From: Pollutiaquabacter aromativorans
GTDB lineage: Bacteria > Bacteroidota > Bacteroidia > AKYH767-A > 2013-40CM-41-45
Direction of reading: 5' to 3'
Length of the DNA: 64,000 nt
Assembly: GCA_049177215.1 (NCBI GenBank)
Contig: CP185379.1
Coordinates: 310,001 to 374,000 of the forward strand
Shown here: positions 42,678 through 51,960 of the stretch, piece by piece
How the letters are laid out: each line of letters starts with the position of its first letter
How positions within the stretch are numbered: position 1 is the first letter of the stretch
Program-made: the position numbers and the translations under genes
Notes under the pieces: generated by a model
The model's input: only the letters and a program-made list of their open reading frames with translations
Databases searched by the model: none
Told to the model about the DNA's origin: nothing

Positions 42678-44579
42678 ATGTGCGGCATCAACGGTTTTTG
42701 GAATCTTCACGGTAGGCGCCTGGATCATGCTCCCGAGCTGATGGGTCGCATGAATCAGGCTTTACAACACCGTGGGCCGGATGATGAAGGCTACTGGGGG
42801 ACCGAAACGGAAGGTGTACACCTTGGCCATCGTCGCCTGAGCATCATCGACCTCTCGCCCGCCGGGCATCAGCCGATGATCAGCCCTTCCGGGAATGTGA
42901 TCGTCTTCAACGGGGAGATCTATAATTACAAGGAACTCCGGGAGCAGTTTTTCCGCGGGGAGCGGTTGCGGTCCGATAGCGATACCGAGATCCTGTTATT
43001 ACTCTACGAGCGCTTCGGCGAGCGTTGCCTGGATCATCTCAACGGGATGTTCGCGTTCGCGATCTGGGATCCGCGAAAGGAAGAGCTCTTCCTGGCGCGT
43101 GACCGTGCCGGTAAGAAGCCGATCTATTACACCTTGCAGGAGGGCGTCTTTGCCTTCTCTTCCGAGTTGCGCTCCCTCTTCGAACTGCCTTTTGTGAAAC
43201 GGGAACTCGACGAGTCGGCACTGTATCATTTCCTGACCTATAATCTGCTTCCGCCTCCTTTGACGATGTTCAAAGGCATTCACAAGTTTCACCCGGCGCA
43301 TTGGATGAAGGTGAAACGGAATGGCATTCACGAGTACCAACCGTATTGGGAGGTCGGATACCAGCATACCGGCGCACGCGACGAGCGGGAACTTTCCGCG
43401 GAAGTATTGGAAGGACTGCGCAAAGCGGTGTCTTATCGCATGGTTGCCGATGTGCCGGTAGGAGCATTCCTCAGTGGTGGTGTAGATTCCAGCGCCATTG
43501 TCGCGTTGATGTCGGGGATGACAACTGTGCCGGTCAAAACGTATTCCATCGGATTTTCCGGTCAGCCCGAATTCGACGAACGCGTCTATGCCGAAAGGAT
43601 CTCCAAAAAATTCGGTACCGACCACTACGAGCGGCAAGTCACCCCCGACGATATCCGGGAGTTTCTCCCGAAGATGGTGGACATCTTTGATGAGCCGCTC
43701 GCTGACGCGACCTGCATTCCGATCCATTTCATTTCGGAAAAAGCCCGGGAGAACGGGACCATTGTCGTACTGACCGGCGACGGCAGTGATGAGCTCTTCG
43801 CCGGTTATCGCAACTGGATGCGGGTGGCCGGTTTGTATCCGGCCTTCGAACGTTTTCGGGCAATGCCTGCCATGCTTAAACGTCCGGTTGCCGGTTTGTA
43901 CGGCTTGCTGGATAGCACCTCTCCCCGCTACGAGATCTTATCCAGGGCGGCGCGTGATCAGGAATTCTTCTGGGGAGGAGCCAAGAGCTTTAAGGAGAGT
44001 ACCAAGCGTGATTTTCTATCCGAAGACTATAATCGTCGGACAGCTGAGCTGGACAGTCATTCGGTCATCGCTTCGTTTCGTCGGCAGTACGAGGAAGCTG
44101 ACCGGAGAAGTGACAGCAGTCCGCTGGACTGGATGTGCTACCTCGGATTCAAGTTCAACGTGCCCAACTATTACCTCCATCGCATGGACCGGCTGGGCAT
44201 GGCACACTCCATCGAGGTGAGAACGCCTTTTCTGGACTATCAGTTTGTCAACATGGCGCTGAACATCCCGGAAAAGTGGAAGATCCGCGATGGAGAACCG
44301 AAATGGATCCTGAAAAAGTCGCTCGAGGGACTGCTCGATCACGATATTTTGTACCGGAAAAAGCGGGGGTTCAACGTACCCCTGAAGGCCTGGGCGGGTG
44401 ACCTGATGGTCGATTATATCAGCAAAAATCTCCGGCCTTTCTGCAACGATTTCCCTCAGTTCAGGTATGAAGGACTACACCGGCAGGTGGAACGCCTGAA
44501 AGGGGGGAACGAACAGGTGGCCAACACCCTTTGGACCCTCTATTACCTGATGGCTTGGTTCCGCCGGTGGCTGGGTTAA
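42678..44579 (+). CDS. asnB: asparagine synthase (glutamine-hydrolysing)
   Basis: A 633-aa AsnB-type amidotransferase. The N-terminal class II glutaminase begins MCGINGFWN with the catalytic Cys2 and includes QHRGPDDEG and LGHRRLSIIDLSPAGHQP. The synthetase domain has the PP-loop SGGVDSS (residues 266-272), TYSIGFSG, and LTGDGSDELFAGY. Length and motifs are complete. AsnB homologues are common in polysaccharide loci, where they may amidate a uronic acid or an amino-acid substituent rather than make free asparagine; that is inference from context. The gene is 87 nt after the previous one and 6 nt before the next. Confidence 0.93.
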   Translation: MCGINGFWNLHGRRLDHAPELMGRMNQALQHRGPDDEGYWGTETEGVHLGHRRLSIIDLSPAGHQPMISPSGNVIVFNGEIYNYKELREQFFRGERLRSDSDTEILLLLYERFGERCLDHLNGMFAFAIWDPRKEELFLARDRAGKKPIYYTLQEGVFAFSSELRSLFELPFVKRELDESALYHFLTYNLLPPPLTMFKGIHKFHPAHWMKVKRNGIHEYQPYWEVGYQHTGARDERELSAEVLEGLRKAVSYRMVADVPVGAFLSGGVDSSAIVALMSGMTTVPVKTYSIGFSGQPEFDERVYAERISKKFGTDHYERQVTPDDIREFLPKMVDIFDEPLADATCIPIHFISEKARENGTIVVLTGDGSDELFAGYRNWMRVAGLYPAFERFRAMPAMLKRPVAGLYGLLDSTSPRYEILSRAARDQEFFWGGAKSFKESTKRDFLSEDYNRRTAELDSHSVIASFRRQYEEADRRSDSSPLDWMCYLGFKFNVPNYYLHRMDRLGMAHSIEVRTPFLDYQFVNMALNIPEKWKIRDGEPKWILKKSLEGLLDHDILYRKKRGFNVPLKAWAGDLMVDYISKNLRPFCNDFPQFRYEGLHRQVERLKGGNEQVANTLWTLYYLMAWFRRWLG

Positions 44580-44585
44580 CCGATC

Positions 44586-45722
44586 ATGGCCATCCGGAAG
44601 ATCCTCATCGTTACCAATATTCCGACTCCCTACCGGATCCCGCTTTTCAATGAGGTGTACCGGCAGTTGAAAGTCCGTGGCATCGAGTTGAAAGTGCTCT
44701 TTGGCGCTGAGGGATATGCGCGTCGGAAGTTCAGGTTCCAGGCGGAGCAATGTCAGTTCCCCTTTGCTTTCCTCGGTTCCTCCTCGGTGGCGTTTGGCGA
44801 TTCCGAAAAGACCATGTTCTCTTATGGGGGCATCATGAAAGCGATTCGCGCCGAGCAGGCGGATCGGGTAGTGGTCAGCGGCTTTTCACTTGCAACCATG
44901 CGGCTTTGGTGGAGATCCTGGTGGGCCCGACAGGAGTATATCATCTGGTCCGGTGCCATCGCGCATCCAGGTCGAAACGACTCGTTTTTACGTCGCCTGC
45001 AGAGACGCTTGGTCGTCAGCAGAGCAAGCGGTTTCCTGGCTTATGGAACACTGGCCAAAGACTATCTCATCGGGCTGGGTGCACGGCCGGATCGGGTTGG
45101 CTTAGCCTTTAATACGGTCGATACGACCTTCTTTTCCGAAGAAACCGAAGGCCTTCGAAAATCCCTTACCGCCGGCCCGCCTTTTCATCTGACCTATGTA
45201 GGCTATCTCTCCGCCAGGAAGAATGTGGTCAGGGTCCTGGAAGTGGTCAAAAAGCTCAAAGAATCGCGTACTGATTTCGTTCTTGACCTGGTCGGGGATG
45301 GCGATCAACGTGAAGAGCTTGAAAATTGGGCAAAAAACAACGGTTTGGAAACCTGTGTGGTATTTCACGGGTATAAACAGAAGGAAAATTTGCCGGCCAT
45401 TCTGGCTCGCAGTAGTGTATTCCTGTTTCAGACCGACTTCGATATCTGGGGACTGGTGTTGAACGAAGCAATGGCCGCAGGATTGCCGGTCATTTGCTCG
45501 CCGCATGCCGGGGCTGCTCCGGATCTCGTCGTGGAAGGTGAAACGGGTTTCATCATGGACTATGCTGATACCATCGGCGTCGCAAATCGGGTGAGTCAAT
45601 TGCTCGATTATCCCGAACAGGCGCGGCAGATGGGTATCCGTGCAGCGGACCGCATCCGGCAGCGATTCTCTCTCACCGACAGCGCGCGTGCGTATGTCGA
45701 AACCCTGCTTGCCGAAGGTTAA
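44586..45722 (+). CDS. glycosyltransferase family 4 (GT-B)
   Basis: A 378-aa glycosyltransferase. It opens with ILIVTNIPTPYRIPLFNEVY, a phrase common in GT4 enzymes of Bacteroidota. The acceptor half includes DRVVVSGFSLATMRLWW. The donor half has FHLTYVGYLSARKNVVRVLE, VLDLVGDGDQREELENWA, VVFHGYKQKENLPAILARSSVFLFQTDFDIWGLVLNEAMAAGLPVICSPHAGA, which is a textbook GT4 donor site. It follows asnB by 6 nt and precedes the polymerase gene by 21 nt. Confidence 0.92.
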   Translation: MAIRKILIVTNIPTPYRIPLFNEVYRQLKVRGIELKVLFGAEGYARRKFRFQAEQCQFPFAFLGSSSVAFGDSEKTMFSYGGIMKAIRAEQADRVVVSGFSLATMRLWWRSWWARQEYIIWSGAIAHPGRNDSFLRRLQRRLVVSRASGFLAYGTLAKDYLIGLGARPDRVGLAFNTVDTTFFSEETEGLRKSLTAGPPFHLTYVGYLSARKNVVRVLEVVKKLKESRTDFVLDLVGDGDQREELENWAKNNGLETCVVFHGYKQKENLPAILARSSVFLFQTDFDIWGLVLNEAMAAGLPVICSPHAGAAPDLVVEGETGFIMDYADTIGVANRVSQLLDYPEQARQMGIRAADRIRQRFSLTDSARAYVETLLAEG

Positions 45723-45743
45723 TGCGGCTCTGATGTTGTTAGC

Positions 45744-47093
45744 ATGCTGACATTTCGCGAGTGGAAAGATCACTGGAAGGAACTGGATTGGACCCGGAAA
45801 TGGTTCCCGATCTTCCTGTTCCTGCGTCCCGTCGCCGACAACTTCTACTTTCTCAAGGACTACGGCTCCCTTTATTCGCCCATCTATATACTTGGTGTAT
45901 TGACGCCGATCCTGTGCTTCGTGGCGGTGAACCGGATGAAAAATATCCGTACCGTAGCAGCAGACCAGTATATGCGGATCTGGGCCATCATGATCCTGGT
46001 AAACGGGATCGCCTTGCTCACCTACGACGCTTCTATGGATAACTTCGGCAACACGCTGAAGTACTTATCGCCACCCCTGTTGTTCTTTTATCTCCGCCAC
46101 TTTATCCAGTCAAAGCGCGACCTCGTTTTCATTCTCCAGACGTTTCTCTACTCAGCTGTCTATCCGTACCTCTCGATGGCCCTCGAACTGGTCTTCGGTC
46201 CGGTCGATCCGGAATACGTCTCGGCTGGTCGGGGCGGAGGCGCCCGTCTGCGGGGGTATTATGCCGACAGCGCCAATTATTTTATCTACTTCATCAACTC
46301 GGTGATCATCAGCGTCTACTTCTTCCTGGATCGGATCTTCACCAAGAGCAAGACGAATCCGATGACCGCCAGCAAACTGCTCATCTTGTTCGCGGCGGCG
46401 CTGATCGGTATCATCCAGTTGCGACACGTGACTACCTGGGGAGCCCTGGCGGTGATCATCGCACTGCTGCTTTACTTCAATTCAAAAAATGTCAAGGGGT
46501 ATGGCGTGTTGATTGTAGTGGGATTGATCGTGGTACCCTTACTGGCAACACTCGTTTACGATCAGTACATCTATCCCCTGATCGCAAAGGAATTCAACGT
46601 GTGGGAAGGGGATGTGGACATACAATACGGTTTCAATGGTCGGATATCCCGTTGGGAGCGGTACTTTGAGATCTGGGGTCAGATGCCATCCATCGCTCAC
46701 TTCTTTGGCGTTGCATTGTCCGGATTCCGGCAGGCGCCGATCATGATGAGTGGAGGTATGCACAATGATTTTGTCCGCATTCTTTTCATGACCGGAATTT
46801 TCGGTGTAGCGCTTTATGTATTGTTTATCCTCAGTATTTTCTTTCGCTGGACCATCTATAAAGTGCCCGAACGTTTCCTCATCCTGACCTCGGTGGCGGC
46901 CCTGATGATGTATTCCATGACCACGCTCCCGATGATCTATCCCGGGTTCCAGTATGTGTTCTTTTCGGTGTTCAGTTTCGCTTTGCTGAAGAAGCAAAAA
47001 GCCTACGGGGCGCCGCCTCCCCGACCGGTGTTTCGTCCTTCGCCTCAATTCCCGGCAGGGGGACCGGCCCCATCAACTTCGACCGCTTCCTGA
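45744..47093 (+). CDS. O-antigen ligase/polymerase-like membrane protein (putative Wzy)
   Basis: A 449-aa polytopic inner-membrane protein with about 11 hydrophobic segments and one large periplasmic loop (roughly residues 270-330) containing NGRISRWERYFEIW and GGMHNDFVRIL, the R/H-containing loop typical of Wzy/WaaL proteins. GGARLRGYYADSANYF resembles the conserved part before the loop. A Pro-rich, polar tail follows the last TM. In a locus with Wzx, Wzc and several GTs it is the likely polymerase; a ligase role cannot be excluded. Stop and next start share one base (TGATG). Confidence 0.85.
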   Translation: MLTFREWKDHWKELDWTRKWFPIFLFLRPVADNFYFLKDYGSLYSPIYILGVLTPILCFVAVNRMKNIRTVAADQYMRIWAIMILVNGIALLTYDASMDNFGNTLKYLSPPLLFFYLRHFIQSKRDLVFILQTFLYSAVYPYLSMALELVFGPVDPEYVSAGRGGGARLRGYYADSANYFIYFINSVIISVYFFLDRIFTKSKTNPMTASKLLILFAAALIGIIQLRHVTTWGALAVIIALLLYFNSKNVKGYGVLIVVGLIVVPLLATLVYDQYIYPLIAKEFNVWEGDVDIQYGFNGRISRWERYFEIWGQMPSIAHFFGVALSGFRQAPIMMSGGMHNDFVRILFMTGIFGVALYVLFILSIFFRWTIYKVPERFLILTSVAALMMYSMTTLPMIYPGFQYVFFSVFSFALLKKQKAYGAPPPRPVFRPSPQFPAGGPAPSTSTAS

Positions 47094-48193
47094 TGGAAAA
47101 ACCGGTTGTTGTCATTCTGGGTAAGATCCCGCCGCCTTACATGGGGCCTTCACTCGCCACGCAGATCATCCTGAAGTCCTCCCTGAATGAACAGTTCAGG
47201 CTGGTACACGTCGATACGCGGGCGGTAAAGTCGCTGACCGCGATGGGAAAGTTTTCGTTTGCGAAAATCGGACGAAACCTCGGGATCTACCGTCATCTCT
47301 GGAAAACGATCCGGCGTGAGCACCCGGCTTTGGTGTTGGTGCCCATCAGTCAGTCGACGATCGGCTTCTTAAAAGACGCGGTCTTTATCCTGATCGCCTT
47401 GCTCCTTGGTCGCAAAGTGCTCATCCACCTGCGTGGTAGCAATTTCCTCAACTGGATGAAGGGTAGTAGCGCGATCACACGGACGTTCGTCAAAAGTGTC
47501 CTGCGACGAACCAACGGTGTCATCGTCCTCGGGAACAACCTGCGCTACCTGTTCGCGGGGATCTATCCGCCTGAACGAATCTATGTGGTCCCCAACGGTG
47601 CGGATTATGCACTCAGCAGCCGACCCAAATCAAATCATCCGGTTCGCCTGCTCTACCTGGCCAACCTGCAGGCATCCAAAGGGATCGAAGACCTCGTAGA
47701 AGCAATCCGGTTACTGAAAGAGCAGGGAGTGGCGGATTTTCGATTGGATGTGGTGGGCGGTTGGCGATCATCGGCGACCCAACAATCTTGCGAATCACTC
47801 GTGCAGACGCATCAACTGCCGGTCAGCTTTCATCCGGCCGATGCCGGTGAGAAGAAATTTCAATTCTTATCCGAAGCCGATATATTCATCTTTCCGCCGA
47901 GAGCGCCGGAAGGTCACCCTTGGGTGGTCGTTGAAGCCATGGCTGCCGGACTGCCGATCATCTCCACTGACCAGGGAGCCATCGTCGAGAGTGTGTTGGA
48001 TGGAAAGAATGGATTCATTGTACCCGTTCGTGATCCGGCCGCTATTGCAGCGCACCTGAAGGAACTGATCCAAAACGACGCGAAAAGAGTTGAAATGGGA
48101 CAGTTTTCGAGACATTTGTATGAAACGGAATTTACCGAAAAACGTATGGTAGAAAGACTGGCTGCGACCTTTCGGGCCGTTATCGCCGCGTAG
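47093..48193 (+). CDS. glycosyltransferase family 4 (GT-B)
   Basis: A 366-aa glycosyltransferase with an N-terminal VVVILGKIPPPYMGPSLATQ (glycine/proline-rich first loop) and a donor half with VRLLYLANLQASKGIEDLVEAI, DFRLDVVGGWRSSATQQS, VSFHPADAGEKKFQFLSEADIFIFPPRAPEGHPWVVVEAMAAGLPIIS. The middle includes RKVLIHLRGSNFLNWMKGS. It begins on the last base of the Wzy stop codon, so the two are translationally coupled. The sugar it adds is unknown. Confidence 0.92.
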   Translation: MEKPVVVILGKIPPPYMGPSLATQIILKSSLNEQFRLVHVDTRAVKSLTAMGKFSFAKIGRNLGIYRHLWKTIRREHPALVLVPISQSTIGFLKDAVFILIALLLGRKVLIHLRGSNFLNWMKGSSAITRTFVKSVLRRTNGVIVLGNNLRYLFAGIYPPERIYVVPNGADYALSSRPKSNHPVRLLYLANLQASKGIEDLVEAIRLLKEQGVADFRLDVVGGWRSSATQQSCESLVQTHQLPVSFHPADAGEKKFQFLSEADIFIFPPRAPEGHPWVVVEAMAAGLPIISTDQGAIVESVLDGKNGFIVPVRDPAAIAAHLKELIQNDAKRVEMGQFSRHLYETEFTEKRMVERLAATFRAVIAA

Positions 48194-48204
48194 TACCACA
48201 TCGT

Positions 48205-50334
48205 ATGCAACAACTGACGCAGAATCTGAAAGACGGAACCATGCAACTGCTGGAAGTTCCTTTTCCGGCATTGACATCCGGTACGGTTTTGGTCAGAAAT
48301 CATTTTTCCCTGATCAGCGCGGGTACGGAAGGTAAGTCGGTCAAGGACGCGCGCCTGGGGTACATCGCCAAAGCACGTGCGCGTAAGGAAGAAGTCAAAA
48401 AGGTATTGCAAGCGGTCAAGACGTTCGGACTGAAAGACACCTACCGCATGGTGATGAATCGGCTCGATGCGCCCTCTGCGCTCGGCTATAGCTGCGCGGG
48501 GGAGGTGATCGCGGTTGCATCCGATGTCCGTGATTTCCAGGTCGGCGATCGCGTAGCGTGCGGCGGTTCTACCGCCAATCACGCGGAGGTGGTGATGGTT
48601 CCTGTCAACCTCTGCGTGAAGCTTGATCCGAACGTATCACTCGAACAGGCGGCGTATACGACCGTCGGTTCCATCGCCCTTCAGGGGATTCGCCAGGCGG
48701 ATCTGCGGTTGGGGGAAAATTGCGTTGTGATCGGACTCGGACTCCTGGGGCAGATCACCATTCAGTTGCTGCGTGCAGCAGGGGTACGAACCATCGGGAT
48801 CGACATCGACGAGCGGATGGTCCGCCTCGCGGAAACGATGGGATGTGACCTCGCCTTGTCACGGCGCCTCGAACAGTTGGAAGACATCGTGGCTAACTTT
48901 ACGGGCGGACACGGTACCGACGCGGTAATCATCACAGCCGGCACCGACTCCACCGATCCGGTCGATCTGGCCGGCGCACTTTGCAGGAAGAAGGGCAGGG
49001 TAGTGGTTGTCGGAGCGGTCCCGACCGGATTCAAGCGTCCGAATTATTTCAAGAAAGAACTGGAACTCCGCATGTCCTGCTCCTACGGTCCCGGTCGTTA
49101 CGATCCGGAATACGAAGAACAGGGACTGGATTACCCCTATGCCTGGGTACGCTGGACAGAGAACCGGAATATGATGGCCTTTGTCGAACTGCTGCGTTCA
49201 AGACGCATCGACCTGGAGCCACTGACGACGCACCGCTTCGATTTCAACGAAGCGAAAAACGCTTACCAACTGATTCTCGACCGCGCCGAACCCTTTGTCG
49301 GGGTTCTCCTGCGATACGATACGAGCCGTCCGTTAAAGACCCGCATCGAGTTTCAGGAACGAAAGAAGGCGGGAAGCGAACCGGGTATCGGCCTGGTCGG
49401 CGCGGGTTCCTTCGGACAGAACTTCCTGCTGCCGGCTTTGAAAGGCCTCGGCCGGATGATCCATGTCTCCACCGCCCGGTCGAACAACGCGCGCAACATC
49501 GCCGATAAGCATGGCTTCGTGCGGTGTACCGGCGATGCTTCCGAAGTCATCAACGATCCGGAAGTCAACGTCCTTTTCATTGCAACACGACACGATACCC
49601 ATGCAGCCTTGGTGCTCGATGGCTTGAAGGCCGGGAAGGATGTATTCGTCGAGAAGCCGCTCTGCCTGCAGCCCGACGAGTTGACGGCTATTCAAGCAGC
49701 CTATCAGCAAGGACAATCGCGTCTGATGGTAGGTTTCAACCGTCGTTTCGCTCCGATGATCAAAAAGATCAAGCGAACACTCTCATCGAACGCGCCTGTT
49801 GCCATCCAATACAGGATCAATGCGGGGCATGTGGCCGCTGATCACTGGATCCACAACCCTTCGGTAGGTGGTGGGCGCATCGTCGGAGAAGTCTGCCACT
49901 TCGTGGACCTCTGTTCGTTCCTGGCCGCGTCGCCGGTTACCCAGGTTTCAGCCATGACCATGGCCGATCCCGCCAATCAGCAGGATACACTTTCAATCAC
50001 CCTCGGCTTTGCCAATGGCAGCGTAGCCGGTATCACCTATTTCTCGAACGGCAACAAACAACTGCCGAAAGAATACCTGGAGGTGTTCCAGTCGGGGAAT
50101 GTTTCCGTGATGAACGACTTCCGGGAGCTTTCGAGTTTTGGAAAGAACAGCGTGAGCGAAAAAGGTGTCCAGGATAAGGGCCACAAAGCGGAAGTGCGCG
50201 CTTTTCTGGAGGCTGTTCGGAACGGTCAACCTTCGCCGATTCCCGCGTCAGACGTTTTCAACGCGACTGCCGCCACGTTTGCTATCCTCGAATCGATCGC
50301 GACAAAGGGCCAGGTCGTGCGCCTTGATCAATGA
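48205..50334 (+). CDS. two-domain oxidoreductase: zinc-type alcohol dehydrogenase plus Gfo/Idh/MocA domain
   Basis: A 709-aa fusion. Residues 1-360 are an alcohol-dehydrogenase-like MDR domain (LGYSCAGEVIAVASDV, QVGDRVACGGSTANHAEV, GLGLLGQITIQLLRAAG). Residues about 390-709 form a Gfo/Idh/MocA-type dehydrogenase with a second Rossmann motif GLVGAGSFGQNFLLPAL, FVEKPLCLQPDELT and AGHVAADHWIHNPSVGGGRI. Such two-domain proteins are common in polysaccharide loci, often beside heparinase-like and deacetylase genes; they may oxidise and epimerise a sugar on a nucleotide. The exact reaction is not known. It overlaps the next gene by 4 nt (ATGA). Confidence 0.9.
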   Translation: MQQLTQNLKDGTMQLLEVPFPALTSGTVLVRNHFSLISAGTEGKSVKDARLGYIAKARARKEEVKKVLQAVKTFGLKDTYRMVMNRLDAPSALGYSCAGEVIAVASDVRDFQVGDRVACGGSTANHAEVVMVPVNLCVKLDPNVSLEQAAYTTVGSIALQGIRQADLRLGENCVVIGLGLLGQITIQLLRAAGVRTIGIDIDERMVRLAETMGCDLALSRRLEQLEDIVANFTGGHGTDAVIITAGTDSTDPVDLAGALCRKKGRVVVVGAVPTGFKRPNYFKKELELRMSCSYGPGRYDPEYEEQGLDYPYAWVRWTENRNMMAFVELLRSRRIDLEPLTTHRFDFNEAKNAYQLILDRAEPFVGVLLRYDTSRPLKTRIEFQERKKAGSEPGIGLVGAGSFGQNFLLPALKGLGRMIHVSTARSNNARNIADKHGFVRCTGDASEVINDPEVNVLFIATRHDTHAALVLDGLKAGKDVFVEKPLCLQPDELTAIQAAYQQGQSRLMVGFNRRFAPMIKKIKRTLSSNAPVAIQYRINAGHVAADHWIHNPSVGGGRIVGEVCHFVDLCSFLAASPVTQVSAMTMADPANQQDTLSITLGFANGSVAGITYFSNGNKQLPKEYLEVFQSGNVSVMNDFRELSSFGKNSVSEKGVQDKGHKAEVRAFLEAVRNGQPSPIPASDVFNATAATFAILESIATKGQVVRLDQ

Positions 50335-51512
50335 AATCCGGGGAAGCAACGGTTGATCTTCGGGACGCCCTGGATCGTCTCGTCGCCTACGTCGAGCGCG
50401 AAGGCTACAAAGGCTATGACCCGTACGATACGCTCAACGCGGTCATCCCCTTCCGCTGGTTCGGCCGCTGGGGTGAAGTGATCGCGACCCAGATCCAAAA
50501 GCGAAATCCCGTCAACATCCGGCCGCTGCTAGGCATTCGGAAAGGACATAATCCGAAGGCGATGGGCCTCTTCCTGCATGCCTACGCGTTGTTGCAACGG
50601 AAATTTCCGGAGCGCGATTACCGGAAGCAGATGAGCTTCCTGCTGAATTGGCTGAGCGAAAACAGGAGCAAGGGTTTCCAACATGCTTGCTGGGGTTACA
50701 ACTTCGGCTGGAGTACGCCGAAAAAGCACCTGCCGGCTTTCGCCCCGACGGTGGTGGCCACCGGTTTCGTGGTCAAGGGGCTTTGGGAGTATCATCAACT
50801 TACCGGAGATTCCCTTGCTAAACAACTGATCCTCGATGCGGGGAAGTTCGTGGTCAACGATCTTCCGCGTACGGAACTGAAGAACGGGATCAGCTTCAGT
50901 TACAGTCCCTATTTCCCGGATGTCTGCTACAATGCCAGCCTGCTCGGCGCCGAGATCCTCGCGCGTGCTTACGCGTTAAACGGTGACGAAACGGATAAGC
51001 GCCTGGCAGTTGCCGCCACCGAATTCGTAGTCGGACAACAACACGCCGACGGACACTGGAAATACAGTTTTGAACCCGATTCAGGTGTGGAACGCCACCA
51101 GGTCGACTTTCACCAGGGCTATGTGATCGATTCGATCGCGTATGTGATGCAATTGACCGGGCACCATCCCGCGCATTGGCCCGAAGCCGTGCGCAAAGGT
51201 CTGCGCTATTTCCACGATGTGCAATTTCATGCCGACGGGCGCGGACTGTGGCGCATTCCGAAAGAGTATCCCACCGAGATCCACAACCAGAGCCAGGGCA
51301 TCCTGACGCTGAACCGCTGGCGCGCACTATCGCCGGAGACGGCCCCCAGAGCCAAAACAATCGCCGACTGGACCATCCGCCACATGCAGGACCATAAGAC
51401 GGGACATTTCTATTATCGACAATACCCCCACCATACCAACCGCATCTCCTTCATGCGTTGGAGCAACGCCTGGATGATGCTGGCATTGGCGGAATTGGTG
51501 AATAGTGAGTAG
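50331..51512 (+). CDS. alpha-toroid-like protein of unknown function
   Basis: A 393-aa protein of unrecognised family. It shows regularly spaced helix pairs (YALLQRKFPERDYRKQMSFL, VVKGLWEYHQLTGDSLAKQL, LGAEILARAYALNGDETDKR, GYVIDSIAYVMQLTGHHP) and Gly/Trp/Tyr-rich loops such as HACWGYNFGWSTPKK and HWKYSFEPDSG, all features of (alpha/alpha)6 toroids used by epimerases, hydrolases and lyases of uronic sugars. No signal peptide is seen, so it would be cytoplasmic. It is coupled to the two-domain oxidoreductase, which suggests work on the same sugar. The last codons (VNSE-stop) already lie in a repeat array that continues downstream. Confidence 0.75.
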   Translation: MKSGEATVDLRDALDRLVAYVEREGYKGYDPYDTLNAVIPFRWFGRWGEVIATQIQKRNPVNIRPLLGIRKGHNPKAMGLFLHAYALLQRKFPERDYRKQMSFLLNWLSENRSKGFQHACWGYNFGWSTPKKHLPAFAPTVVATGFVVKGLWEYHQLTGDSLAKQLILDAGKFVVNDLPRTELKNGISFSYSPYFPDVCYNASLLGAEILARAYALNGDETDKRLAVAATEFVVGQQHADGHWKYSFEPDSGVERHQVDFHQGYVIDSIAYVMQLTGHHPAHWPEAVRKGLRYFHDVQFHADGRGLWRIPKEYPTEIHNQSQGILTLNRWRALSPETAPRAKTIADWTIRHMQDHKTGHFYYRQYPHHTNRISFMRWSNAWMMLALAELVNSE

Positions 51513-51610
51513 TGAACCCTGCCCGCCGTAGCTTTAGCGAAGGTGCTAGCGAATAGCGAATAGCGAATAGCGAACAGCGAATAGTGAATTGTGAATAGTG
51601 AGTTTCGATA
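51500..51610. repeat. GAATAGC heptamer array with REP-like palindrome
   Basis: GTGAATAGTGAGTAG at the toroid gene's end leads into a run of GAATAGCGAATAGC units. A degenerate palindrome (CCGCC, AGCTTTAGC, GGTG) sits at 51524-51546. The units are the reverse complement of those at 18493-18548. Confidence 0.8.
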
Positions 51611-51960
51611 GCTGTCTTCGTCCCTCGTCCCTCGTCCCTCGCTCCTCGTCCCTCGGTCTCGCGTCTTCCTCCTGTCCCTGCCTACGCTAAAGCTTCGGCA
51701 GGCGAGCCTCGCTACCTCGCATCTTTTTTTCCTCGTCCCTCGGTCTCGGTCTCGCGTCTTTCTCTCGTCCCTCGTCCCACGTCCCTCGGTCTCGCGTCTT
51801 CCCCTCGTCCCTCGTCCCACGTCCCTCGGTCTCGGTCTCGGTCTCGCGTCTTCCCCTCGTCCCTCGTCCCACGTCCCTCGTCCCACGTCCCTCGGTCTCG
51901 GTCTCGGTCTCGCGTCTTCCCCTCGTCCCTCGCCCCTCGTCCCTCGTCCCTCCCTCTACC
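51610..51960. repeat. CCTCGTC/GGTCTC minisatellite that overlaps the DUF354 gene end
   Basis: Made of short modules (CCTCGTC, CCACGTC, CGGTCT, CGCGTCTTC) in irregular order; CGCGTCTTCCCC recurs at 51793, 51845 and 51911. A perfect 6-bp inverted palindrome element, CCTGCC to GGCAGG around GCTAAAGC, lies at 51677-51702. The part from 51712 to 51960 is translated in the DUF354 gene. Confidence 0.85.
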
